DNA of 64,000 nt from Edwardsiella hoshinae NBRC 105699 = ATCC 33379 (GCF_000474215.1 NZ_BAUC01000001.1:1-64000); one strand, 5' to 3'; numbered from the stretch's first letter, positions 29,219-40,500 are shown. The notes: generated from the letters alone by a model not told the origin. Program-made: numbers and translations.

Positions 29219-30508
29219 TCAATGCCCGGCGTGTTGTGCCGCGGCGTCATCCGCCGAGGCGGATGCCGCGGGACTGGCCTCCTCACTCGCCGGACGCATC
29301 CGTGCCAACGCGCCATTGATGCTGGCCTCCGAGTCGATCAGAAACAGTCCGTTAACCACCACCGACTCCCCCTCAGTCAGCCCGGCGGCGATCGCCGCCT
29401 GCTGCTGCGCCGTCTGCACCACCGCAACACGCTTCGGCAGGAAGCGTCCGTCCGCCGTCACCGTGATCACATGCTGCTCGGCACCGTTATCGACGATTGC
29501 CTGGGCGGGGATCAACAACCCGGCAGGGCTCTGCGTCTCAAGGCGTAAGGTGGCATTCATACCCGGCCTCAACCGACCGTCGGCATTGGCCACCGAGAGA
29601 CGGATCTGCAAGGTACGCGTCGTCGGATCGGCGCTGGGCAGCGCACGCCAGTCGAGCACCGTGAAGCGCTGTTGCGGGTAGGCGGGCACCTCCAGTTCGA
29701 AACGGCTCTCCGCGTTCAGCTGCGCGGCCATCGCCTCGGGCAGCGCGACGCTGACCCAGACCGGATCGATGCCCTGGATCTGCGCCACCACCTTATCCTT
29801 GGAGAAGTTCATCCCGGCGCGCAGATCGAAGGCGGTGATCACCCCGTCGAGCGGGGCGCGCAGGGTGAAACGGGTCTGGATCCGGCGAGTAGTCCGTAAG
29901 CGCTGAATGTCCGCCTCTGGCATCCCACTCAGGCGTAAACGCTCCAATACCCCTTGGCGCTGCGCCTCCTGACCCGCGCCCGGCATCAGCAACAGGTATT
30001 CGCTCTGCGCCTCAACCCACGCCGGGATGGTGATGTCGACCAACGGACTGCCGCGCGTGATCCGATCGCCGTTAGTCAGCGGATAGACCTTTTCGACAAA
30101 GCCCTCCGCGCGCGCCTGCATGATCACGTATTGATACTCGTTAAAGCGAATGTTCGCCGGTAAGACACTGACGTTGGTCAACCTTCCTTGCCGCACCTTG
30201 GCCGTCTTCAGCCCCAGATTCTGTTGTTGCGCGGGATCGATGCGAACCCTCTGATCTGCGTCCTGCGGCTCCCCTTCATCGGCATATTTCGCCACCAGAT
30301 CCATATCCATAAAGGGGGATTTACCCGGCTGATCAAATTTGACATCGGGCTTCATCGGGTCATACCAGAACAGGACGCGCCGCTCGGCCGGAGCCGGGGG
30401 GGGCGCTGCGGGTGGCGTCAGGTAAGCATACAGGCCGACGCTGATCAGCCCTCCCAGAATGAGGCCGCCGACAACGGCCGTGGCATATTTTATCGTTAGA
30501 GCGGGCAT
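29219..30508 (-). CDS. cusB: CusB, periplasmic adaptor of the Cu/Ag efflux system
   Basis: 429 residues. A membrane anchor or signal segment (about residues 8-28) precedes the membrane-fusion-protein fold. The metal-binding methionine motif [19 protein letters not shown] followed by FMDMDL provides the three methionines equivalent to those used by E. coli CusB to take Cu(I)/Ag(I) from CusF. The barrel-sandwich and beta-barrel domains are well conserved ([17 protein letters not shown]). The start at 30508 has GGGAG upstream. The C-terminal tail is extended and Ala/Ser/His-rich (ends DAAAQHAGH). Confidence 0.96.
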   Translation of the reverse strand: MPALTIKYATAVVGGLILGGLISVGLYAYLTPPAAPPPAPAERRVLFWYDPMKPDVKFDQPGKSPFMDMDLVAKYADEGEPQDADQRVRIDPAQQQNLGLKTAKVRQGRLTNVSVLPANIRFNEYQYVIMQARAEGFVEKVYPLTNGDRITRGSPLVDITIPAWVEAQSEYLLLMPGAGQEAQRQGVLERLRLSGMPEADIQRLRTTRRIQTRFTLRAPLDGVITAFDLRAGMNFSKDKVVAQIQGIDPVWVSVALPEAMAAQLNAESRFELEVPAYPQQRFTVLDWRALPSADPTTRTLQIRLSVANADGRLRPGMNATLRLETQSPAGLLIPAQAIVDNGAEQHVITVTADGRFLPKRVAVVQTAQQQAAIAAGLTEGESVVVNGLFLIDSEASINGALARMRPASEEASPAASASADDAAAQHAGH

Positions 30509-30606
30509 GACACTCCCCATTCGCTCGCCGGTCATTCACGACTGGCGCAGAGTCGAACGACCGGTTATTTCACAGGAAATAACCGGCGTAGATAACATGA
30601 AAATGT

Positions 30607-30954
30607 TCAGAGGGTATGGATAGCGATTAACTGCGAGCGCGCGCCTTGCTGAACAAAGGAAAACGTCACCTGATCGCCGACCTTTATCCCCGCCACTTGA
30701 TTCGCCGCGCTAAAGGTAAAACGCATGGTCATCGCCGGCCACGCCAATTCGGGGATCGGTGGATGACTGATGGTGATCTTCTTATTTGGCAAATCGATCG
30801 CCTTCACCTCACCACGGGCCGTGATCTGCGCCGTCTCCGCTTGCTCGTTCGCCGCCGACTGCGCGTGCTGATGCTCGCCCGGCGTCGCCATTACCGGGAC
30901 ACTACCTGCCATGAGGAGCCCCGCACACAGGGCCATGTTGATCGCTGTTTTCAT
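30607..30954 (-). CDS. cusF: CusF, periplasmic Cu(I)/Ag(I) chaperone
   Basis: 115 residues: a signal peptide ending near VMA-TPG, a His-rich mature N-terminus and a small beta-barrel domain. The CusF metal site is visible as HPPIPELAWPAMTMRF, holding the His, the capping Trp and the two Met ligands. It delivers metal to CusB. The ATG at 30954 lies eight bases after GGAG; upstream GTG codons are less likely. It sits between cusC and cusB, the usual cusCFBA order. Confidence 0.95.
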   Translation of the reverse strand: MKTAINMALCAGLLMAGSVPVMATPGEHQHAQSAANEQAETAQITARGEVKAIDLPNKKITISHPPIPELAWPAMTMRFTFSAANQVAGIKVGDQVTFSFVQQGARSQLIAIHTL

Positions 30955-30987
30955 CACATTCACTCCATTGGATTAACGAGGCCGGCG

Positions 30988-32370
30988 TTATGCCTGCCAA
31001 CCACCGCCGAGGGCGGCGAAAAGGGTTATTTCATTCGCTTGCTGCGCATAGCGCAGATCGAGCAGTGTCTGTTGGGTGGTAAATAACGCACGCTCGGCAT
31101 CCAGTACCTCGATATAACTCAACGCGCCATGGGCATATAAGCCGCGGGCGCGCTGTAAGGTGGCCTCGAGCGCCGCCAGATAACGCTGTTGTGCCGCGAG
31201 TTGTTCGGCGAGGCTCTGGCGTGTGGAAAGGGCATCATCCACCTCCTTAAACGCCGCCTGGATCTTATTTTCATAGTTCACGATGGCCTGCTGCTGACGT
31301 AATTCGGCGAGTTGCAAATTGGCGCGATTACGCCCGGCGTTAAAGATCGGCAAGGTAACTTGGGGGACAAAACTCCACACGCCGCCGGCCGCGCTGAATA
31401 AACCGGCTAAATCGCTGCCGCTGCCATTCAATCCGCCACTCAGTGAGATCGCGGGAAAGAAGGCGGCGCGCGCCGCACCGATATTGGCATCCGCCGCTTG
31501 CAGCAGGTGCTCCGCCTCCATAATGTCAGGGCGCTGCAACAGGATGGTCGATGGCAACGGTAGCGGCAGCGCCACCGGACCGAGCGGACTGAGCAAACCA
31601 CGTTGATCGCCGGGCGCACGGCCATACACGCCGACCAGACGCTGTATCGCGTGGTTGGCCTGCGCCAGCTCGCCCTCGCGGCGAGCCAAGGCCGCCTGGG
31701 TACTGTCTATCTGCCCACGCGCCTGCGCCAACGCCAGCAAGTTGTTGCTACCGACCCGTACCTGTTGCTCGATCAAGGAATAGGACTGACGATAGTTTTG
31801 CAGCGTCTCTTGGGCGATACGCAACTGAGCATAAGCCAACTGCTGCGTGAAATAGGCCTGGGCGACATTGGCGACCAACAGAATATGCAGCGCGCGTTGC
31901 GCCTGTTGACTGGCGAGGAGATTATGCCGCTCTCGCTCGCTCATCGATTGGAGACGACCGAACAGATCCAGTTCAAATCCCAACGCCCCCCCCAACTGAT
32001 ACTCCCGGCGACTGGCTCCTCCCTGGAGCGGCGCGCGATAATTAGCCTGTGAGGTGGCGTCAAGCTGGGGATAACGTGCCGCCTCCTGCAACGCCAGTTG
32101 CGTCCGCGCCAGACCAACATTAATCACCGCCTGCTGCAAATCGCGGTTATTACGCAATGCCTCGTCGATCAGTTGCTTCAGCTGTGCATCGTGGAAAAAA
32201 TGGCGCCAACCCTGCTCTTGATAGGTCGCTGGTGCCGCGGCGCTGGCCGACGGTGGCGCAGAGAAATGTGCGCTGACCGGCGATGCCGGGCGACGATACT
32301 CCGGCGCCAAGGAGACGCATCCCGTCAACACCAATACCAGACTGACGCTTATTTGCTGTATCTTAACCAT
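30988..32370 (-). CDS. cusC: CusC, outer-membrane channel of the Cu/Ag efflux system
   Basis: 460 residues, TolC-like outer-membrane factor of the NodT family. The signal peptide ends with the lipobox L-T-G-C near residue 18, so it is probably acylated. Two outer-membrane-efflux repeats follow with typical segments such as LLQRPDIMEAEHLL and PIFNAGRNRANL. It forms the trimeric exit duct for CusBA. It is the first gene of cusCFBA and lies divergent to cusR across a 193-bp region with the CusR box. Confidence 0.96.
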   Translation of the reverse strand: MVKIQQISVSLVLVLTGCVSLAPEYRRPASPVSAHFSAPPSASAAAPATYQEQGWRHFFHDAQLKQLIDEALRNNRDLQQAVINVGLARTQLALQEAARYPQLDATSQANYRAPLQGGASRREYQLGGALGFELDLFGRLQSMSERERHNLLASQQAQRALHILLVANVAQAYFTQQLAYAQLRIAQETLQNYRQSYSLIEQQVRVGSNNLLALAQARGQIDSTQAALARREGELAQANHAIQRLVGVYGRAPGDQRGLLSPLGPVALPLPLPSTILLQRPDIMEAEHLLQAADANIGAARAAFFPAISLSGGLNGSGSDLAGLFSAAGGVWSFVPQVTLPIFNAGRNRANLQLAELRQQQAIVNYENKIQAAFKEVDDALSTRQSLAEQLAAQQRYLAALEATLQRARGLYAHGALSYIEVLDAERALFTTQQTLLDLRYAQQANEITLFAALGGGWQA

Positions 32371-32471
32371 AACGCTGATGACCCAAACACGCCGATGAGG
32401 GTGGCGCCCCGCCGGCCGCCAAAGGATAAGCGCACCTTAACAAATCGATGCGCTTTGCCCGGTGACAGGCG

Positions 32472-32489
32472 AATGACAAAGCTGTCATT
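32472..32489. promoter_or_regulatory. CusR binding site (cus box)
   Basis: The palindrome AATGACA-AAGC-TGTCATT sits between divergent cusC and cusR. It matches the E. coli CusR box, which has the same half-sites and a four-base spacer. It should control both operons when CusS senses Cu(I) or Ag(I). Confidence 0.85.
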
Positions 32490-32563
32490 TTCCCGTTGCC
32501 CGATTGATCTCGCCTACAGGCCCTCTACAATGGCCGAGACGGCATGGCATAACGGAGCGCAGG

Positions 32564-33247
32564 GTGAAAATACTGATCGTCGAAGATGAGGCAAAAACCG
32601 GGAAATACCTGAGTAAAGGGTTGACGGAGGCGGGATTTGTCGTCGATCTCGCCGACAATGGCCTGACGGGATACCACCTGGCGATGACCGCCAGCTACGA
32701 TCTGATCATCCTCGATATCCTACTGCCCGACGTCAATGGCTGGGATATCGTGCGCATGCTGCGCAACGCCAAGCAAGGGCTCCCGATCCTACTGTTGAGT
32801 GCCCTCGGCACCATCGAGCAGCGGGTAAAGGGATTGGAGCTCGGCGCCGACGATTACCTGGTCAAACCCTTCGCCTTCGCCGAGCTTTTGGCGCGGGTGA
32901 GAACCTTGTTACGCCGCGGCAACAGCCATATTCCCGCGAGTCAGTTTCACGTAGCCGATCTCACCCTCGATCTCCTCTCGCGGAAAGTGACGCGCAACGG
33001 CAAGCGCATCACGCTGACGAGCAAGGAGTTTACTCTGCTAGAGTTTTTCCTCCGTCACCAGGGAGAAGTGCTGCCACGCTCGCTGATCGCCTCACAGGTC
33101 TGGGATATGAACTTCGACAGCGACACCAACGCCATCGATGTGGCCGTCAAGCGTCTGCGCGCGAAGATCGATCTCGATTTCGAACCCAAGCTGATCCAAA
33201 CGGTGCGTGGCGTGGGTTATCTGCTTGAGGTCGCGGATGCCTCCTAA
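32564..33247 (+). CDS. cusR: CusR, copper/silver response regulator
   Basis: 227 residues, the same as E. coli CusR, starting at GTG 32564 ([13 protein letters not shown]) with AGG/GGAG upstream. An N-terminal receiver domain with phospho-acceptor Asp near residue 51 ([10 protein letters not shown]) and a C-terminal OmpR/PhoB winged helix ([21 protein letters not shown] region). It activates cusCFBA and its own operon. It overlaps cusS by 11 bp, so both are cotranscribed. Confidence 0.97.
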   Translation: MKILIVEDEAKTGKYLSKGLTEAGFVVDLADNGLTGYHLAMTASYDLIILDILLPDVNGWDIVRMLRNAKQGLPILLLSALGTIEQRVKGLELGADDYLVKPFAFAELLARVRTLLRRGNSHIPASQFHVADLTLDLLSRKVTRNGKRITLTSKEFTLLEFFLRHQGEVLPRSLIASQVWDMNFDSDTNAIDVAVKRLRAKIDLDFEPKLIQTVRGVGYLLEVADAS

Positions 33248-34667
33248 ACATGTACGGCGTCCCATCTCGCTGGCGGCGCGCCTGACCCTAGCCATCTCCC
33301 TGGCCACGTGTCTCGCCTTCGCCGTCTTCACCTGGATTATGATCTACTCTGTCGAGCGTCATTTCGCCGAACTGGATAACAGCACCCTGCAACAGGTACG
33401 CAGCAGCATCCTGCGCGTCTTGCAAGAGCCGCCCCACCCTGGCGTTCAACGCCTGGAAACGCTGAACCGCGTGCTGGCCGGTTATCAAAACATCAGCGTC
33501 GCGCTACGTGCCAGCGACCAGCGTTTTCTCTACCGCTCGGACGATGCCGCCAACCTCAATCCCGTCTGGCAGTTAGCGGCGTTACCGCGCTATCTGCAAA
33601 GCGGGCAAGTCTTTCTCTGGTCGAACGAGCGTCAACCGCGCGAAGCCTACCGACTGATCGTCAGTACCGTCGCGCCACCGGGCGAGACGCATACGCCATA
33701 CACGCTGTTGATCGCCCTCTCTATCGACGTCCACCTGCACTACCTCGACCAGTTGAAGATGGATCTGATGTTCTGTGCGGCCTTGATCAGCCTGCTGATC
33801 ATTTTCCTCGTGCTGCTTGCCGTGTACAACGGGCACCAGCCACTGCGCAAACTGAGCAGCAAGATCAAGACCATCACCGCGGAGAATCTCGATACCCGCC
33901 TCGAACCGGGCGCGGTGCCGATCGAGCTGCAACAACTCGTCCTCTCCTTCAACCAGATGCTCGCCCGCATTGAGGATGTGTTCACTCGGCAGGCGAATTT
34001 TTCTGCCGACATCGCCCATGAGATGCGTACCCCGATCACCAACCTGCTCACTCAGAGCGAGATCGTGTTAAGCCAGGCGCGTACGCAGCAAGAGCTGGAG
34101 GAGGTCATCTATTCGAATCTCGAAGAGTACCAGCGTATGGCGAAGATGGTGAGTGACATGCTCTTCCTGGCGCAAGCGGATAACCAACGCCTCAGCCTCG
34201 ACTGCCGCGCACTCGATCTGCGCGAGGAGACCCTGAAGGTCTTCGACTTCTTCGAAGCCTGGGCGGAGGAGCGCCAGGTGACGTTGCGCTTCACGGGGAA
34301 AGCTGGCGCCGCCTGGGGCGATCCGTTAATGCTGCGGCGGGTCATCAGCAATCTGTTGTCCAACGCGATTCGCCATACTCCGCCGGGTCACAGCGTGCAT
34401 GTACAACTCAGCGAGACTGACGACGCGGTGCAACTCTGCGTCGCCAATCCCGGCTCCCCCATCGCCCCGTCACATCTGCCACGCCTGTTCGACCGTTTTT
34501 ACCGCGTCGATCCCGCCCGCCAGCGTAACGGCGAAGGGAGCGGCATCGGCCTGGCCATCGTCAAGTCGGTCATCGTCGCCCACCAAGGCCAGGTCTGGGT
34601 TAGTTCGGATCACGAGGCTACTCGCTTTAGCTTCTCTCTCGCCCACGCCGAGCACGGCGCGAGGTGA
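33237..34667 (+). CDS. cusS: CusS, copper/silver sensor histidine kinase
   Basis: 476 residues. Two membrane segments (about residues 14-34 and 178-198) enclose a periplasmic metal-sensing domain; a HAMP linker, the H-box [15 protein letters not shown] with the phospho-accepting His, and the ATPase N, G1 (FDRFYRVDP) and G2 ([11 protein letters not shown]) boxes follow. The E. coli sensor loop has a His/Met-rich stretch; that particular stretch is absent or reduced here, so sensing details may differ. Starts inside cusR with coupled translation. Confidence 0.95.
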   Translation: MPPKHVRRPISLAARLTLAISLATCLAFAVFTWIMIYSVERHFAELDNSTLQQVRSSILRVLQEPPHPGVQRLETLNRVLAGYQNISVALRASDQRFLYRSDDAANLNPVWQLAALPRYLQSGQVFLWSNERQPREAYRLIVSTVAPPGETHTPYTLLIALSIDVHLHYLDQLKMDLMFCAALISLLIIFLVLLAVYNGHQPLRKLSSKIKTITAENLDTRLEPGAVPIELQQLVLSFNQMLARIEDVFTRQANFSADIAHEMRTPITNLLTQSEIVLSQARTQQELEEVIYSNLEEYQRMAKMVSDMLFLAQADNQRLSLDCRALDLREETLKVFDFFEAWAEERQVTLRFTGKAGAAWGDPLMLRRVISNLLSNAIRHTPPGHSVHVQLSETDDAVQLCVANPGSPIAPSHLPRLFDRFYRVDPARQRNGEGSGIGLAIVKSVIVAHQGQVWVSSDHEATRFSFSLAHAEHGAR

Positions 34668-35097
34668 TCCCCGTGTCGGCTCCCCTTCCCCTAAGGCGGC
34701 CCCTCCCGGTGGCGCAGATCGTCTCAGGGCAAAGATGTTGTCGGCCCAAAGGAGAGCGCTGCTCGCCCCACGCGAGATAGATGTCGACATACGCGACGCA
34801 AACCGCCGCATAGGCTTTAACGCCTTGTCTTCAGTAGCTCAACGACGCTTCGTCCCCTGTGCATGGGACATAACGGCGCACACGTAATCTCATGCCCGAT
34901 GACATCATCGTCATTCTCTCGTCACGCGCGCCAGCGGCTCCCCCCGTTATACTGGGCCCCAGCGGAAGAGCATGGCTGGCCCTACGCTAGCCACCTTGCC
35001 GAACGGCGAGACGCTTTCCCGTCTCCGCCACCCTGTTGTTAGCACGCGCGATGCCGTAGGCATCGTAGGTTAATCTTACTGATATGGAGCCCTACCG
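34668..35097. other. Intergenic region between cusS and the HQ-protein gene
   Basis: 430 bases without a gene. It contains a TTATACT -10-like element near 34952, and two hairpins: an imperfect one around 35004-35028 and GATGCC-gta-GGCATC at 35050-35064. The latter lies just ahead of the downstream small gene and could be part of its leader. Confidence 0.45.
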
Positions 35098-35400
35098 ATG
35101 AAACCCGTGATCTACACCACTCTACTCATGTTGGGCCTCAGCAGCGTAAGCTGGGCCAGCGACACCGTGGATATCCATCAACAGGTGGATAACGCCCAAT
35201 CGGCGGCGCATCAGCGCCTCTCATCCGCCCCTAAACCGCCTGCGCCCGCGCTGGGGCACGCAATTACCGCCCTGGATGAACATCAGCGCGCCATGATCGC
35301 CCATCAGGCGATGGATAACGGCAGCGCCAGCGCACATCAACAGATCATCCAGTATCATAAAAGGCGGCATGACGCCGAAACGCAGCGATGTGGCGAGTAA
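35098..35400 (+). CDS. Small secreted protein with spaced His-Gln pairs (unknown function)
   Basis: 100 residues, not recognised. A clear signal peptide (MKPVIYTTLLMLGLSSVSWA) predicts export, with cleavage near residue 20. The mature part of about 80 residues has eight histidines, and five occur as His-Gln (residues 27, 38, 62, 69 and 80) in alpha-helix-prone segments; one Cys is at 98. GGAG precedes the ATG. It lies downstream of cusS on the same strand after 430 bp, so it probably has its own promoter. A periplasmic metal-binding role in copper or silver handling is a guess from location and histidines. Confidence 0.7.
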   Translation: MKPVIYTTLLMLGLSSVSWASDTVDIHQQVDNAQSAAHQRLSSAPKPPAPALGHAITALDEHQRAMIAHQAMDNGSASAHQQIIQYHKRRHDAETQRCGE

Positions 35401-35446
35401 GCGCGCGAGACGCGCGGGTCTCTCACACCCCCGCGCGTCGACCTCA

Positions 35447-35468
35447 GCGCCCGGTATCGACCGGGCGC
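35447..35468. terminator. GC-rich hairpin between the HQ-protein gene and putP
   Basis: GCGCCCGG / CCGGGCGC with a six-base loop lies 47 bp after the small gene and 12 bp beyond the putP stop. The two genes are convergent; no T-run is present. Confidence 0.5.
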
Positions 35469-35480
35469 GAGCATGGGGTG

Positions 35481-36995
35481 TTACTCCCACTCCGGCCGTA
35501 ACCCAGGCGGTGTTGCCGAGCGGTAGTAGGCGTCCGCCTCGGCGAAACGCCGCTGTACCGCCGCCGACGGCGCACGATCTAACAGGCTAACCAGCACGAT
35601 CCCCACGCCCGCAAAGAGGAAACCGGGGATAATCTCATACAGTCCCAACCAAGCATACTGCTTCCAGACGATCACCGTAAGGGCGCCGATAATCATCCCG
35701 GCCAGTGCCCCGTTTCGGGTCATGCGCCACCAGAGCACCGAACAGATCACCACCGGCCCGAAGGCCGCCCCGAAACCGGCCCAGGCATAGCTCACCAACC
35801 CCAGCACCCGGTTTTCTGGGTTAGCCGCCAACGCGATGGCAACCAGCGCCACCAGCAACACCATCGCCCGCCCGACCCATACCAGCTCCTGCTGTCCGGC
35901 CTGCTTACGCAAAAAGGCCTTATACAGATCCTCGGTAATCGCGCTGGAGCACACTAACAGCTGACAGCTTAAAGTCGACATTACCGCCGCCAAAATCGCC
36001 GACAGCAAAATGCCGGCGATCCATGGGTTAAACAACCACTGCGCCAACGCGATAAAGACCCGCTCGGCATTACGATCTACCTCGGCGGCCAGCGCAGGAT
36101 GGTTATCGAAGTAGGCGATGCCGAAGAAACCGACGGCGACTGCGCCAAGCAAACAGAGGATCATCCAGGTCATACCGATACGCCGCGCATTGACCAGGCT
36201 ATAGTGCGAGTCGGCCGCCATAAAACGCGCCAGGATATGGGGCTGGCCAAAGTAACCCAGCCCCCAACCAAGCAACGAAAGGATGGCGACCCAATCCAGC
36301 CCCTTCAGCATATCGACGTTCTCGATGCTTTTCTGCTGGATCACCGCCAGGGCCTCATGGAAACCGCCGACACCGATGATCACCATCACCGGCGTCAGGA
36401 TCAGGGCGAAGATCATCAGACTCGCCTGCACCGTGTCGGTCCAACTGACCGCCAGGAAACCGCCGATGAAGGTATAGATGATGGTTGCCGCCGCGCCGGC
36501 CCATAGCGCCGTCGGGTAACTCATGCCGAAGGTACTCTCAAACAGACGCGCACCGGCCACGATCCCGGAGGCGCAGTAGATGGTGAAAAAGAGCAGGATC
36601 ACCAGGGCGGAGATGATGCGCAACAGGCGGCTGTTATCGGCGAAACGGGCGGTAAAGTAATCCGGCAGCGTCAACGCATTATTATTCGCCTCGGTATGTA
36701 CCCGCAGGCGTCCGGCTACCAGCCGCCAGTTCAACCACGCCCCGAGCGCCAGACCGATGGCGATCCAACTCTCCGAGATGCCGGCGATGAATACCGCGCC
36801 GGGCAGTCCCATCAGCAACCACCCGCTCATATCTGAGGCACCAGCCGATAGCGCCGTGACGAAGGGGCCGAGGCTACGTCCACCGAGAATGTAGTCGTCG
36901 AAATTCTTGGTCGAGCGCCACGCCAAAAAGCCGATCAGGATCATGCCCAAGATGTAGATACAAAATGTCACCAACATGGGTGTGCTCATTACCAT
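35481..36995 (-). CDS. putP: Sodium/proline symporter PutP
   Basis: 504 residues, about the E. coli size (502), of the SSS family with thirteen membrane helices. Conserved family segments include STKNFDDYILGGRSLGP and SAGASDMSGWLLMGLPG in the first helices, which carry the Na+ and proline sites (Asp55 equivalent in SDMSG). It imports proline for catabolism by PutA. The start at 36995 follows GGGAG. It is divergent from putA. Confidence 0.97.
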   Translation of the reverse strand: MVMSTPMLVTFCIYILGMILIGFLAWRSTKNFDDYILGGRSLGPFVTALSAGASDMSGWLLMGLPGAVFIAGISESWIAIGLALGAWLNWRLVAGRLRVHTEANNNALTLPDYFTARFADNSRLLRIISALVILLFFTIYCASGIVAGARLFESTFGMSYPTALWAGAAATIIYTFIGGFLAVSWTDTVQASLMIFALILTPVMVIIGVGGFHEALAVIQQKSIENVDMLKGLDWVAILSLLGWGLGYFGQPHILARFMAADSHYSLVNARRIGMTWMILCLLGAVAVGFFGIAYFDNHPALAAEVDRNAERVFIALAQWLFNPWIAGILLSAILAAVMSTLSCQLLVCSSAITEDLYKAFLRKQAGQQELVWVGRAMVLLVALVAIALAANPENRVLGLVSYAWAGFGAAFGPVVICSVLWWRMTRNGALAGMIIGALTVIVWKQYAWLGLYEIIPGFLFAGVGIVLVSLLDRAPSAAVQRRFAEADAYYRSATPPGLRPEWE

Positions 36996-37544
36996 ACCCG
37001 CTCTCCCTGGAGTCTCGTCTGGCCCATCGGCGCCGCTATGGATAGCGCCGCCACGGCCTACTCAGCGCACCATTTCCGTCCGGTCTGCGCACCGTGAGTT
37101 GCTAGCGCCCAATCGTCACACTCAACCATTAAGCAACATACCATTTACATAAAAACACGGTAATGCAGAGCAAAAAGTGAAGGTAAACCGGACTAGATCA
37201 CATTTATCTCGGTTGCACTTTTTTATTTTGGGATTGCGCGCACGGAAAATCGCCACAAATTATTATCCACAGTTTCTATAATGACATTATTTCCATAGAA
37301 AATTTCATTTTCAAACTTGCAAGCCAGGTCGCACTTAACAAGGTTGCACAAAGTTGCAACATGATGGATATTTTTGTGAAACAACTTGGCGTAATAAACC
37401 ATCCACGCCGAATGATGGCTCCGATCCCGCTACCCCGCGTTAACGGCGGCCTATCCCGCAAACACTGACGCGAGGCCCCCGCCCCTGCGGTCGGCTTCCC
37501 GCATGTGATGAACACGCCAGACTGAGCGAAAAGGAGTGAATGAG
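36996..37544. promoter_or_regulatory. putP-putA divergent control region
   Basis: About 550 bases without a gene between divergent putP and putA; the middle (37130-37400) is AT-rich. In E. coli and Salmonella PutA itself represses both genes from operators in this region. A CRP half-site (GATCACATTT) is at about 37194. I could not define the PutA operators with certainty. Confidence 0.6.
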
Positions 37545-40500
37545 ATGGCAACGACCACCCTGGGAGTCAAACTCGATGACGCCGCCCGCGAACGTATCAA
37601 GGAGGCAGCCAAGCAGATTGACCGTACGCCGCACTGGCTGATTAAGCAGGCCATCTTCAGCTATTTGGATCGTCTGGAACAGGGTGAAGCGCCAGCGGAA
37701 CTCCCAACAACCGGTCTCGAGCCCTTGCCGTCAGCAGAGACGACGACGGCAGCGCCGGAGACGTCTCAACCTTTCCTGAGCTTCGCCGAGCAGATCCTGC
37801 CGCAGTCGGTGTTGCGGGCCAATATCACCGCCGCCTACCGCCGTGCAGAAACTGATGCCGTACCGATGCTGCTCGAACAAGCCCGGCTACCGAGCCCGCT
37901 CGCCGAGCGGGCCTATCACCTGGCCTACCGCCTCGCGCAGCAATTGCGTGATCAGAAGGAGATTGGCGGACGGGCGGGGATGGTACAGAGCCTACTGCAA
38001 GAGTTCTCTCTCTCCTCACAGGAGGGCGTTGCGTTGATGTGCCTGGCCGAGGCGCTGTTGCGCATCCCCGATAAGGCGACGCGTGATGCGTTGATCCGCG
38101 ACAAGATCAGCGGCGGGAACTGGCAGGCCCACCTCGGCCGTAGCCCGTCACTCTTTGTCAACGCTGCCACCTGGGGGCTCCTATTTACCGGCAAGTTGGT
38201 CGCCACGCATAACGAGACCCATCTCACCCACGCCCTGAGTCGCATCATCGGCAAGAGCGGCGAGCCGCTGATCCGCAAGGGCGTCGACATGGCGATGCGC
38301 CTGATGGGCGAACAGTTTGTCACCGGCGAAACCATCGCCGAAGCCTTGGCGAACGCAGAACGCTTAGAAGCCAAAGGCTTTAGTTACTCCTACGACATGC
38401 TGGGTGAAGCGGCGCTGACCCACGCCGATGCGCAGACCTACCTGCTCGCCTATCAACAGGCGATCCATGCCATCGGCAAGGCCGCCAATGGGCGGGGCAT
38501 CTATGAAGGGCCGGGGATCTCAATCAAACTCTCCGCCCTGCACCCGCGCTACTGCCGCGCCCAATATGAGCGCGTGATGAGCGAACTCTATCCCACCCTC
38601 AAGTCACTCACCCTGTTGGCACGCCAATATGACATCGCAATCAACATCGACGCCGAGGAAGCCGACCGTCTTGAGCTGTCCCTCGATCTATTGGAGCGCT
38701 TGTGCCATGAGCCCGCGTTAGCCGGCTGGAACGGCATCGGCTTTGTGATCCAGGCCTATCAGAAGCGCTGTCCCTGGGTGATCGACTACCTGATCGATCT
38801 CGCCACACGCAGCCAACACCGGCTGATGATCCGCCTGGTTAAGGGGGCCTACTGGGACAGCGAAATCAAGCGCGCCCAAGTCGACGGGCTGGAGGGCTAC
38901 CCGGTTTACACCCGTAAGATCTATACCGACGTCTCCTATCTGGCCTGCGCCAAGAAACTCTTAAGCGTACCTAATCTGATCTACCCGCAGTTCGCCACGC
39001 ACAATGCCCATACCTTGGCCGCCATCTACCAGATGGCCGGTCAAAACTACTACCCAGGACAATATGAATTCCAGTGTCTGCACGGTATGGGCGAACCGTT
39101 GTACCAGCAAGTGGTCGGCAAAGTCGCCGATGGCAAGCTCAATCGCCCCTGCCGCATCTACGCCCCCGTCGGCACCCATGAGACACTCTTGGCCTACCTG
39201 GTACGCCGCCTACTGGAGAATGGCGCCAACACCTCCTTCGTCAACCGCATCGCCGATGCCAGCTTGCCATTAGACGAGTTGGTTGCCGATCCGGTCGCCG
39301 CCGTAGATGCACTAACGGCGCAAGAGGGGCGTCCCGGGCTTCCCCATCCGAAGATCCCGTTACCCCGCGATCTGTATGCGCCGGAAAGGGTTAACGCCGC
39401 GGGGCTGGATCTGAGCAATGAGCAGCGCCTCGCATCGCTCTCCTGCGCCCTACTGAACGTGGCCCATCAGCGGCTCGTAGCATTGCCACTGTTGGAGCAG
39501 CCTTGCAGCGAAGGCGAGCTGCGTCCCCTGCCGAACCCCGCCGATACGAGCGACATCGTCGGCTATACCCGCGATGCCAGCGAGCAGGAGGTTGAACAGG
39601 CCTTAGCGAATGCACAACGTCATACCCCTATCTGGAGTGCCACACCGCCACAGGTGCGCGCCGCCATCCTAGAGCGCGCCGCCACCCTGATGGAGCGCCA
39701 GATGCCGACGCTGATGGGAATTCTGATCCGAGAGGCGGGTAAGACCTTCGCCAACGCCATCGCCGAAGTCCGTGAGGCCGTCGACTTTCTCAACTACTAT
39801 GCCGCACACATCCGCGCCAACTTCGATAACCAGACTCATCGCCCCTTGGGATGCGTCGTCTGTATCAGCCCATGGAACTTTCCGCTGGCTATCTTTACCG
39901 GCCAGATCGCCGCGGCATTGGCCGCCGGTAACAGTGTACTGGCCAAGCCCGCCGAACAAACACCACTGATCGCCGCCCAGGCCATCGCCATCCTACGTCA
40001 GGCTGGCGTTCCGGCCGGCGTGGTGCAACTCCTTCCGGGACGCGGTGAAACCGTGGGTAGCCAGTTAGTCCACGATCCGCGAGTGCGCGGCGTCATGTTT
40101 ACCGGATCGACGGCGGTCGCCAAGTTATTACAACGCGCTATTGCCGATCGCCTCGATGCGCAGGGGCGGCCAATACCGCTCATCGCCGAAACCGGCGGCA
40201 TCAATGCGATGATCGTCGATTCATCGGCGCTCACCGAGCAGGTCGTAAGTGACGTTGTCACCTCTGCGTTCGACAGCGCCGGGCAGCGCTGCTCGGCGTT
40301 GCGCATTCTCTGCCTGCAAGCGGAGATCGCCGACCCTACCCTGACCATGCTGCGCGGTGCCATGGCCGAATACCGCCAGGGCAACCCGGAGCGCTTAAGC
40401 TGCGACATCGGCCCACTGATCGACGCCGAGGCGCAGGCCGGTATCGAGCAACATATTCATGCCATGCAGGCCAAGGGGTACCCGGTATTCCAGGCGGTAT

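Noticed and set aside
29209-29316. N-terminal extension of CusA by 36 residues
   Set aside because: It overlaps the end of cusB and is Arg/Pro-rich without homology; the ATG at 29208 has a good ribosome site and the conserved start.
34399-34887. Frame overlapping the end of cusS and the following gap
   Set aside because: Out-of-frame shadow of cusS running into non-coding sequence, with no domain.
36996-37544. Short minus-strand frames in the putP-putA gap
   Set aside because: They lie in a control region and overlap the putA start; no ribosome sites.
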